This document shows, one piece after another, positions 1-4,865 of a DNA stretch of 7,817 nt (positions are counted from its first letter, which is position 1; each line of letters opens with the position of its first letter). Source of the stretch: Bacteroidales bacterium. GTDB lineage: Bacteria > Bacteroidota > Bacteroidia > Bacteroidales > UBA4181. The DNA lies in the NCBI GenBank assembly GCA_031287245.1, contig JAITTD010000230.1, forward strand, positions 1 through 7,817. The letters run 5' to 3'. The notes below the pieces were generated by a model. That model ran no database searches. It had not been told where the DNA came from and saw only the letters and a program-made list of their open reading frames with translations. Position numbers and translations under genes: made by a program.

Positions 1-18
1 CGTAGATTTTAATCTACG
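1..18. repeat. Short perfect palindrome, 8-bp arms
   Basis: CGTAGATT at 1-8 is the exact reverse complement of AATCTACG at 11-18, with TT between. It could form a small hairpin or be one end of a repeat element that continues left of the window. No T-tract follows, so it is not a canonical terminator. Function unknown. Confidence 0.6.
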
Positions 19-32
19 GACAGGACAGGACA
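18..32. repeat. GGACA pentamer, three tandem copies
   Basis: GGACA occurs three times in direct succession at 18-22, 23-27 and 28-32, directly abutting the palindrome at 1-18. GGACA is also the right arm of several mini-hairpins nearby, so this may be a degenerate or expanded part of the same repeat family. That link is inference. Confidence 0.5.
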
Positions 33-52
33 GAGAACGCCCTCTGCGCCGA

Positions 53-67
53 AGTCCCGCAGGGACT
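53..67. repeat. Mini-hairpin AGTCCC-GCA-GGGACT
   Basis: Six-base arms at 53-58 and 62-67 are perfectly complementary around a 3-base loop. It is one of at least four hairpins upstream of the radical SAM gene built on GTCCC/GGGAC. The loop is GCA here and TGC in the copies at 91, 116 and 184. GCA is the reverse complement of TGC, so this copy is in inverted orientation. Confidence 0.65.
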
Positions 68-90
68 GCACTTTGTTGTCTTTTTGTGTC

Positions 91-146
91 GTCCCTGCGG
101 GACTTGGCTGTAGTCGTCCCTGCGGGACTTGGCTGTAGTCGTCCCT
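91..146. repeat. 25-base direct tandem repeat, two full copies plus 6 bases
   Basis: Bases 91-115 and 116-140 are identical, and 141-146 repeats the first six bases (GTCCCT). Each unit begins with the mini-hairpin GTCCC-TGC-GGGAC (91-103 and 116-128) followed by a 12-base spacer ending in TAGTC. Two exact copies suggest a recent duplication. The unit is too short, the copies too few and the internal palindrome too strong for a normal CRISPR repeat-spacer unit. Confidence 0.85.
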
Positions 147-150
147 CATC

Positions 151-172
151 ACCGTATGCTGAAGCATACGGT
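151..172. repeat. Inverted repeat with 10-bp perfect arms
   Basis: ACCGTATGCT at 151-160 is the exact reverse complement of AGCATACGGT at 163-172, with two bases (GA) between. It can form a hairpin with a small loop. The following bases are TAATAAAG rather than a T-run, so it is a poor intrinsic terminator. It directly follows the 25-base tandem repeat and precedes another GTCCC hairpin, so it looks like part of one composite palindromic element. Confidence 0.75.
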
Positions 173-183
173 TAATAAAGGGC

Positions 184-198
184 TGTCCCTGCGGGACA
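184..198. repeat. Mini-hairpin TGTCCC-TGC-GGGACA
   Basis: Perfect 6-bp arms at 184-189 and 193-198 flank the loop TGC, the same core as at 91-103 and 116-128 (GTCCC-TGC-GGGAC). Its T/A outer pair also matches the shorter hairpins on the other side of the radical SAM gene (1770-1782 and 1838-1850). Confidence 0.7.
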
Positions 199-201
199 AA
201 A

Positions 202-240
202 GGGGTTCGGGGTTTCGGGTTTCGGGTTTCGAGTTTCGGG
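202..240 (+). repeat. TTTCGGG heptamer tract with G-quadruplex motif
   Basis: From 206 to 240 the sequence is five 7-base units close to TTTCGGG: TTCGGGG, TTTCGGG twice, TTTCGAG, TTTCGGG. A further G-run lies at 202-205. G-runs of at least three at 202-205, 209-212, 217-219 and 224-226 are separated by loops of 3, 4 and 4 bases, which fits the standard intramolecular G-quadruplex pattern; a fifth run is at 238-240. The G-rich strand is the coding strand of the downstream gene, and the tract ends about 94 bases before the predicted -7 promoter element. Tandem heptamers can also gain or lose units by slippage. Folding and any regulatory effect are inference. Confidence 0.8.
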
Positions 241-250
241 TGCGCGCACC
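239..250. repeat. 12-base perfect GC-rich palindrome
   Basis: GGTGCGCGCACC reads the same on both strands and overlaps the last G-run of the heptamer tract. It could be a dimeric protein-binding site, a small cruciform, or chance in GC-rich repeat DNA. Just after it, 251-263 (GTCTCTACGGGAA) matches the GTCCCTGCGGGAC core at 10 of 13 positions and may be a decayed copy. Confidence 0.45.
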
Positions 251-309
251 GTCTCTACGGGAATTCTTTGGGCTACATTTTTGTATGATGATTTTTTCGT
301 ACTGTAAAG

Positions 310-341
310 TTGCAACATATTAAATAAGTTATCTATCTTTG
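310..341 (+). promoter_or_regulatory. Probable Bacteroidota-type promoter of the radical SAM gene
   Basis: TATCTTTG at 334-341 is an exact match to the Bacteroidota -7 element TAnnTTTG. TTG at 310-312 sits 21 bases upstream, a spacing compatible with the -33 element. Transcription would start near 347, leaving a leader of about 30 bases before the ATG at 378. The motif match is seen directly; activity is inferred. Confidence 0.6.
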
Positions 342-377
342 TTCGATGCATGAAAAGGATATGCAAAACCTGAAAGA

Positions 378-1730
378 ATGAATATGAATATCAAACTGAT
401 TTCGCCGCGGATGAGCCTTCGTCCGATGGATACGGAGATGAAACGGAGAATGGCGCCGCCCCTGTCGTTGGTGACCATTGCCTCGATGACGCCCAAGCAA
501 CACACCGTGTATATTGAAGATGAGAACGTCGGGGCGCTGCATTTCGACGACAGTCCCGATTTGGTGGGCATCACGGTAAACGTGGATACGGTATATCGTG
601 CAGCGGAAATCGCGCAAGTTTACCGCACAAAGGGCGTGAAGGTGGTCTTTGGCGGCATTTATGCCAGCGCTTGCCCGCAGGATGTGGCTGCTTACTGCGA
701 TGCAGTTTGCGTGGGCGAAGCAGAAGGGCTGTGGGAGCAAATCATCGCCGATTGCGCGTCGGGAAGCCTGCAATCCGTTTATCAACATCGCGAACCGGTG
801 GACTTGTCGTTAGTGCCCGTTGCCGACTGGCATTTCGTGAAAAAGCGAAATCAGTACCTGTATTATAATGTGATGGTGACCAGTCGCGGATGTCCTTTCC
901 GGTGCGAGTTTTGTTACAACAGCAGCGAATATGTGAGCGGGAAATACCGCAACCGTCCCGTTGCCGACGTGGTGCAGGAGATTGACCGCATTGGTTCGCG
1001 GGAAATCATGTTTATTGACGACAATTTGATTGGAAATTTCGATTGGTTGGCAACGCTTCTTCCGCATTTGAAAGAGCGCGGAATCATTTGGCATGGCGCT
1101 GTTTCCACCAATTTGGTGCATCATCCCGAATGGATTGAAAACATGGCGCAAAGCGGTTGTCGCAGTCTGTTTGTGGGCTTTGAATCCATCAATTCCAATT
1201 CCATAAAAAGCGTCAACAAACGGCAAAACAAGGTGGACGACTACGAGAAACTGATTGCCATGCTGCATCACCACGGCATCATGGTCAATGCGAGCCTCGT
1301 GTTTGGTTTCGATGGCGACACCACCGACACCTTCGATGCTACGCTTCAATGGCTCATCAAAAACCGCGTGGAAACCATGACCGGGCACATTCTGACGCCC
1401 TATCCGGGAACGGTGCTCTACAAACGCTTTGAAGCGGAGGGACGCATCACCAGCCGCAACCTGCTGAAATACAATACTTCGCACGTAGTGTTCCAGCCCG
1501 CACAGATGACGCCCGAAGAATTACAGACAGGTTACGTAAACATGTACCGCAAGTTCTACACCCTGCAAAACATCATCCGCCGACGCCCGCAAAACCGCAA
1601 AATAGTCGCATCCTATTTCCTCTTCAACTTCGGATACCGAAAGTTCGGTTGCCTGACCTCGTTTCTGGGAACGCTGGGCTTGATGAACACGATTGGAAGG
1701 CTTGCGCGAAAACTGTCGTATAATATTTGA
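378..1730 (+). CDS. B12-binding-domain-type radical SAM protein
   Basis: This 450-residue protein is a probable cytoplasmic radical SAM enzyme, using a [4Fe-4S] cluster to cleave S-adenosylmethionine into a 5'-deoxyadenosyl radical. The cluster motif is CxxxCxxC at C172, C176 and C179, within SRGCPFRCEFCYN. Later family blocks are visible: FIDDN near 212-216, FVGFES near 265-270, and LVFGFDGDT near 307-315. Residues 25-135 fit the Rossmann-like cobalamin-binding domain that precedes the radical SAM barrel in this large family (PPLSLVTIA near 27, LVGITVN near 62, VVFGGIYAS near 89). However, the cobalamin-ligating DxHxxG motif is not seen, so cobalamin may bind base-off without histidine or not at all. 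The C-terminal 70 residues are basic, with no clear membrane segment. The ATG at 378 is chosen because it sits about 30 bases from the predicted transcription start; Met3 at 384 is an alternative. The gene has no operon partner, so its substrate (methylation, lipid or cofactor chemistry are possible in this family) cannot be assigned. Confidence 0.93.
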   Translation: MNMNIKLISPRMSLRPMDTEMKRRMAPPLSLVTIASMTPKQHTVYIEDENVGALHFDDSPDLVGITVNVDTVYRAAEIAQVYRTKGVKVVFGGIYASACPQDVAAYCDAVCVGEAEGLWEQIIADCASGSLQSVYQHREPVDLSLVPVADWHFVKKRNQYLYYNVMVTSRGCPFRCEFCYNSSEYVSGKYRNRPVADVVQEIDRIGSREIMFIDDNLIGNFDWLATLLPHLKERGIIWHGAVSTNLVHHPEWIENMAQSGCRSLFVGFESINSNSIKSVNKRQNKVDDYEKLIAMLHHHGIMVNASLVFGFDGDTTDTFDATLQWLIKNRVETMTGHILTPYPGTVLYKRFEAEGRITSRNLLKYNTSHVVFQPAQMTPEELQTGYVNMYRKFYTLQNIIRRRPQNRKIVASYFLFNFGYRKFGCLTSFLGTLGLMNTIGRLARKLSYNI

Positions 1731-1766
1731 AAAAGGGACTCACAACGCATTTCAAATTGTTGCGGT

Positions 1767-1853
1767 GAATGTCCTACGGACAAAAGCGGTATTGTCAGCT
1801 ATTTCTATTGATATGAATGCCCTAACGGGCAACTGCCTGTCCGTAGGACATTC
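1767..1853. repeat. 16-base inverted repeat pair, each arm holding a mini-hairpin
   Basis: GAATGTCCTACGGACA at 1767-1782 is the exact reverse complement of TGTCCGTAGGACATTC at 1838-1853. Each arm is also a hairpin by itself: TGTCC-TAC-GGACA at 1770-1782 and TGTCC-GTA-GGACA at 1838-1850. These resemble the GTCCC-N3-GGGAC hairpins upstream of the radical SAM gene, with one pair fewer in the stem. The right arm overlaps the 18-bp inverted repeat at 1802-1866, so several folds compete. Confidence 0.75.
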
Positions 1854-1866
1854 ATATCAATAGAAA
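1802..1866. repeat. 18-bp perfect inverted repeat between convergent genes
   Basis: TTTCTATTGATATGAATG at 1802-1819 is the exact reverse complement of 1849-1866, enclosing a 29-base loop. The loop contains GCCC-TAAC-GGGC (1819-1830) and the left arm of the TGTCC hairpin. It lies between the 3' ends of the radical SAM gene and radC, so it could shield or end both transcripts, but neither strand has a T-tract after the stem. A palindromic interspersed repeat or miniature element remnant is an equally good reading. Confidence 0.8.
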
Positions 1867-1901
1867 CCAACATTCACTCACACCCATTTTTCCCGTTAGG
1901 G
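1820..1901. repeat. Inverted pair CCCTAACGGG / CCCGTTAGGG
   Basis: CCCTAACGGG at 1820-1829 is the exact reverse complement of CCCGTTAGGG at 1892-1901. Each copy is also a small hairpin: GCCC-TAAC-GGGC at 1819-1830 and TCCC-GTTA-GGGA at 1891-1902. The second copy lies 9 bases beyond the 3' end of radC. This is a third mini-hairpin type in the same 180-base spacer. Confidence 0.65.
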
Positions 1902-1910
1902 AATGCACCC

Positions 1911-2588
1911 TCACAGTACCCCTTCGTCAGCAAAACTGTAATACTGATTGCCGGAAAGGATGATGTGGTCTTTCAACAGGATATTGAGCAGGTTGCCGCC
2001 TTCCTTGATTCGTTGGGTAAGAAGCCGGTCGGGTTCGCTGGGGGCAGGATTGCCGGAAGGATGGTTATGGCAAAGTGCAATGGAGGTAGCCAATCGTTCA
2101 ATTGCCTGTTTCATCAGCAAACGGATGTCAACCATTACTTCTGCCAGCCCTCCCGAACTCATCCGTTGCGTACCAATGACGCGATTGGAGTTGTTCATAA
2201 AAAGTATCCAAAATTCCTCGTGCGGCAAATCGCTCAGTAACGGGTGAAACAAGCGGAAAATATCCTGACTGCTTTTGATTTGTTTCTTTTCGGTGATTTC
2301 GCTGCTTTCGCGCCGACGTCCCAATTCCATTGCTGCTGTAATGCACACTGCCTTTGCTTCGCCTACTCCTTTGTGCTGTTTCAAACAGGCAATGGAGGTT
2401 TTGCCCAATTCTGCCAGATTATTATCCGCTTGTGCCAGAATTTTCTTTGCCAAATCCACTGCATTTTCGTCCACCGAACCGGAACCGATGATAATAGCAA
2501 GCAATTCGGCATTGCTTAGCGCCGATACTCCCTTGTTGAGCAGTTTTTCTCGCGGGCGATCATCTTCCGACCAGTTTTTAATTATCAT
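1911..2588 (-). CDS. radC: RadC family protein (JAB/JAMM domain)
   Basis: At 225 residues this is the full usual length of RadC. The N-terminus (NWSEDDRPREKLLNKG, residues 5-20) and SALSNAELLAIIIGSGS are hallmark RadC blocks, followed by a helix-hairpin-helix-like stretch near 71-80 (QHKGVGEAKA). The JAMM metal site is complete: a glutamate at 124 or 125, then HNHPSGN with H174 and H176, S184 and D187. The family was named for DNA repair, but that role is disputed in E. coli, so its reaction and substrate are uncertain; a metal-dependent hydrolase fold is the safe statement. The ATG at 2588 gives the conserved N-terminus. No Shine-Dalgarno sequence is evident. It lies 70 bases downstream of rpsT beyond a terminator hairpin, so it relies on read-through or a weak promoter; TAATTTG at the rpsT stop is one base short of the -7 consensus. 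Confidence 0.97.
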   Translation of the reverse strand: MIIKNWSEDDRPREKLLNKGVSALSNAELLAIIIGSGSVDENAVDLAKKILAQADNNLAELGKTSIACLKQHKGVGEAKAVCITAAMELGRRRESSEITEKKQIKSSQDIFRLFHPLLSDLPHEEFWILFMNNSNRVIGTQRMSSGGLAEVMVDIRLLMKQAIERLATSIALCHNHPSGNPAPSEPDRLLTQRIKEGGNLLNILLKDHIILSGNQYYSFADEGVL

Positions 2589-2606
2589 TCACTGTGATTA
2601 ACCATT

Positions 2607-2635
2607 AAAAAACCCTCCTCTTGGGAAGGAAGGTT
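2607..2635 (-). terminator. Intrinsic terminator after rpsT
   Basis: Read on the minus strand, AACCTTCC (2635-2628) pairs with GGAGGGTT (2618-2611) over 8 bp including one G-T pair, around a 9-base loop, and runs into a T-tract down to 2607. It begins 23 bases past the rpsT stop codon and ends 18 bases before the radC start, so it should reduce transcription into radC. Confidence 0.8.
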
Positions 2636-2658
2636 TCAATAATCTTGAAAAGTCCAAA

Positions 2659-2913
2659 TTACGACAAGGTATTGATATACAATGCCAATTTTGATTTCAG
2701 GTTGGAAGCCTTGTTCTGATGGATCACGTTTTTCTTCGCCAGTTTGTCCAGCAGAGCCACTACTTTGGGATACTGTTCTGTGGCAGCAGCCTTTTCGGTG
2801 GTGGTACGTAATTTTTTAACTGCATTGCGCACGGTTTTTGCATAATACTTATTTTCCATCTGACGGCTTTCGCTTTGCCTGATTCTCTTGAGAGATGATT
2901 TATGATTTGCCAT
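2659..2913 (-). CDS. rpsT: 30S ribosomal protein S20
   Basis: S20 binds 16S rRNA during assembly of the small ribosomal subunit. This 84-residue protein has the standard start MANHKSSLKRIRQ, the basic helical core NKYYAKTVRNAVKKLR (21-36), and the conserved C-terminal block NVIHQNKASNLKSKLA (62-77). Length is normal for the family, and the composition is strongly Lys/Arg rich. The open frame extends 13 codons upstream to an ATG at 2952, but that ATG lies inside the predicted -7 element, so the start at 2913 is chosen. The leader of about 32 bases is A-rich, with no strong Shine-Dalgarno sequence. The gene has its own promoter and terminator and is likely mostly monocistronic. Confidence 0.98.
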   Translation of the reverse strand: MANHKSSLKRIRQSESRQMENKYYAKTVRNAVKKLRTTTEKAAATEQYPKVVALLDKLAKKNVIHQNKASNLKSKLALYINTLS

Positions 2914-2949
2914 ATTTTTTATAAAAATTATATTCTTCTTTTGAGCGTG

Positions 2950-2979
2950 CAAAAGTAATCATATTTTTTCAAATGCAAA
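2950..2979 (-). promoter_or_regulatory. Probable promoter of rpsT
   Basis: On the minus strand, TACTTTTG (2957-2950) matches the Bacteroidota -7 element TAnnTTTG exactly. TTTG at 2979-2976 lies 18 bases upstream as a -33-like element, in AT-rich DNA. Transcription would begin near 2945, about 32 bases before the rpsT ATG. Confidence 0.65.
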
Positions 2980-3043
2980 ACCAAATGCAATTTTTTTTCA
3001 AAAATAAACAATCATCTATATCCGCAAAGTCGAATTTGAAATA

Positions 3044-3077
3044 AAAAAGGCTGCCCGATTTCCCGAACAGCCTTTTT
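3044..3077 (-). terminator. Intrinsic terminator of the susC/susD-like operon
   Basis: AAAAAGGCTG (3044-3053) and CAGCCTTTTT (3068-3077) are perfect complements around a 14-base loop. On the minus strand the stem begins 20 bases after the SusD-like stop codon and ends in five Ts. The shape is symmetrical and could work in both directions, but only the minus strand has a gene ending into it. Confidence 0.88.
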
Positions 3078-3096
3078 AATTTATCAACTTTTATGA

Positions 3097-4854
3097 CTAC
3101 TTTTTTTGCCACCACAGGGGCGTATCCAATGGGTCATCCCCTTTGGCAGCCTTCCAGTTGTCGTAATTATCGGTTACTTCGGTGGTAAACATCGGCAAAT
3201 GTGTACAGTTTTTGTAATATGCCGGCAAACTGTTAAAAGCATCAGGTATCAGGTAGGGAAGTGCGGCATCGCCTTTTTCCAGACGGAGATAGAATGCTTC
3301 ATGCGGACGCTGGAAATAGTCCACCCAGCGTTGCGTATAGATCAGACCTAATTTGTCGGCGGCAGAACTCCAGTTCACCTTCGGGTTATTCAACAGCGCG
3401 TTCATTTGTGCTGTGGTTGGTTTAGCCGGTTTATCTACCCAACCGGTAGTTAACTGGGCGTGCGATGAGGTTTGGTTATACGCATAGTCATACCAGAACT
3501 TCACGGAGGTAATCACGCCGGTGGTGTAACACAGTTCTGCTTTGGCGAGGTCCTGAAATCCGAGGTCGCTTCTTGTATATACCTCAGCCAGCAGGGATTG
3601 CACTTCGGCGGACGAGATCCAGACTTCGGGTGCATTTGTAATATCGCTTCTTACAAAATTGTAATTGACCGGAGATGTGGCTACTCCTGCTTCCATTTTG
3701 CCATAGTAACCGTCTTCGCCATTGTCTTGACGCGGGTGGTCATAGGCTTTGTAGCCGGTGCCTCTGTCCATCCATCCGGCTTCTCCGTTTTCTGCGGCGC
3801 TGCGCTGGTCAAATCCCTGAGGCAGCGGATTGTAGTGAAGCGTTTTTGTTGCATAGTCCTTCCAAGCCTTGTCCATGAACACGAAGGCACGCGGGTCGAA
3901 AAAGCCGCTTCCGTCGTGCGCGCCGGCTACGTCGCTGATTTGATTCCACAGCGCTGTTCCGATACGTGTAGCCATATTGTAATAGAACATTTTACCTGCA
4001 TCGCCCGATACGCCGGTCATGTATCCGCGTCCGTAGTTCACACCTGCCGTAAATGCGTCAATGTCAAAAGCAGCAAGGTTGTATCCTTTTGCCGGAGCAG
4101 GCAAAAGGTCAAGGTTGCTCATCACTTTTGCAAGGGCGGCTTTGGCTCCGGCAAGGTCGGCATTTGCCATGCGCAGTCCATATTTAAGGCGCAGGGTGTT
4201 GGCAAAGGTTTTCCACTTTGTGATGTCGTTTTGAAAGAGGATATCTCCGTTTCCGTATGCGCCTACTCCCTCGGTGAACGATGTCATAGCCGCATCCAAA
4301 TCAGCCATCAGGCTCTTGTAAATAGATTCCTGAGTGTCGTATTTCGGGCGGTAAATCGGTGGGTCTGCATAAACCATACCGGCTTCAAAATAGGGTATAT
4401 CGCCGAACATATCTGTCATATTGAAAACGAGGAACGCTCTCAGTATTTTGAGGATAGCCAAACGGTTTGCTACGATTGCTGCATCGCTGGCAGAAGCATT
4501 GATCATATTTTCCAGATACCGTGCGTTGACGATAAAATTTCTATATGTCTGCCATGTGCCGTCTGCGGCGCGAGTCACCGATGCCAGTTGAAAACTGCTT
4601 TCAGGTCTGCCATCGGTGGTAATGGTGGCAATCTGCGATAAATAGGTCACATATCCGATGCCATATTCGTAGTAATAATTACCTTGATAAAGCCCCAGAT
4701 TGTCAAGCAAACCTGCGAACATATACTGTTCATTGGTGGCGACAGGATTCTTGGGATCTATATTCAATTCTTCGAACCCGTCGGTGCAGGAAGAAACGAA
4801 CAGCATCAGGGCTATTGCCCCAAAACCGAATAAATTATATATTAACTTTTTCAT
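3097..4854 (-). CDS. SusD/RagB-like nutrient-binding outer membrane lipoprotein
   Basis: This 585-residue protein should be a surface-exposed, lipid-anchored substrate-binding lid for the SusC-like transporter encoded just upstream. Residues 1-22 form a lipoprotein signal peptide: MKKL, a hydrophobic core (FGFGAIALMLF), then VSS before the lipidated C23. SusD-family blocks follow: ELNIDPKNP near 29-37, a helical repeat region with NRLAILKILRAFLVFNMTDMFGDIPY at 130-155, YDTQESIYKSLMADLDAAM at 172-190, and WKTFANTLRLKYGLRMA at 214-230. The overall pattern, including the late WVDYFQRPHEAFYLRLE and terminal LWWQKK, best fits the SusD-like_2 branch (PF12771) rather than classical starch SusD; that sub-family call is from memory of the pattern. 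It starts 11 bases after the susC-like stop, so the two are co-transcribed. Substrate is unknown: no glycoside hydrolase, protease or regulator is in view. Confidence 0.94.
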   Translation of the reverse strand: MKKLIYNLFGFGAIALMLFVSSCTDGFEELNIDPKNPVATNEQYMFAGLLDNLGLYQGNYYYEYGIGYVTYLSQIATITTDGRPESSFQLASVTRAADGTWQTYRNFIVNARYLENMINASASDAAIVANRLAILKILRAFLVFNMTDMFGDIPYFEAGMVYADPPIYRPKYDTQESIYKSLMADLDAAMTSFTEGVGAYGNGDILFQNDITKWKTFANTLRLKYGLRMANADLAGAKAALAKVMSNLDLLPAPAKGYNLAAFDIDAFTAGVNYGRGYMTGVSGDAGKMFYYNMATRIGTALWNQISDVAGAHDGSGFFDPRAFVFMDKAWKDYATKTLHYNPLPQGFDQRSAAENGEAGWMDRGTGYKAYDHPRQDNGEDGYYGKMEAGVATSPVNYNFVRSDITNAPEVWISSAEVQSLLAEVYTRSDLGFQDLAKAELCYTTGVITSVKFWYDYAYNQTSSHAQLTTGWVDKPAKPTTAQMNALLNNPKVNWSSAADKLGLIYTQRWVDYFQRPHEAFYLRLEKGDAALPYLIPDAFNSLPAYYKNCTHLPMFTTEVTDNYDNWKAAKGDDPLDTPLWWQKK

Positions 4855-4865
4855 TATTCTTATTA

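Larger units (their letters stand above)
1..377. other. Non-coding, repeat-rich region upstream of the radical SAM gene
   Basis: No credible gene is visible here. Short open frames exist on both strands, but they run straight through palindromes and tandem repeats, give low-complexity peptides, and resemble no family I know. The stretch holds, in order, a short palindrome, a GGACA triplet repeat, several GTCCC-N3-GGGAC mini-hairpins, a 25-base tandem repeat, a 10-bp inverted repeat, a 7-base G-rich repeat, a 12-base GC palindrome, and then an AT-richer stretch carrying the promoter of the downstream gene. Each is listed separately. The left end may be the tail of a larger repeat region outside the window. 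Confidence 0.75.

Noticed and set aside
91..146. Possible short CRISPR array
   Set aside because: There are only two full units, and the units are identical throughout with no variable spacers. No cas gene is in the window.
129..323. 64-residue open frame on the plus strand, with a matching one on the minus strand
   Set aside because: Both run through tandem and palindromic repeats; the peptides (for example FRVSGFEFRV) simply translate the heptamer tract. There is no family resemblance.
810..1484. 224-residue minus-strand open frame within the radical SAM gene
   Set aside because: The plus-strand frame carries clear radical SAM motifs over the same bases; the antisense product shows no recognisable domain.
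1802..1866. Bidirectional intrinsic terminator for the two convergent genes
   Set aside because: The 18-bp stem is strong, but the loop is 29 bases and neither strand has a T-tract after it, so I list it as an inverted repeat rather than a terminator.
2914..2952. Upstream ATG extending rpsT by 13 codons
   Set aside because: The extra residues are not part of S20, and the upstream ATG lies within the predicted -7 promoter element.
3097..3108. A AAA AAG slippery heptamer in frame at the end of the SusD-like gene, followed by a hairpin, resembling a -1 frameshift site
   Set aside because: It encodes the final two lysines right before the stop, the protein already has the normal family C-terminus, and the hairpin is well explained as the terminator. 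The extension would be read from terminator sequence and resembles nothing.
3472..4641. 389-residue plus-strand open frame antisense to the SusD-like gene
   Set aside because: It is a shadow frame of a well-supported gene on the other strand; its cysteine- and histidine-rich peptide matches no known family.
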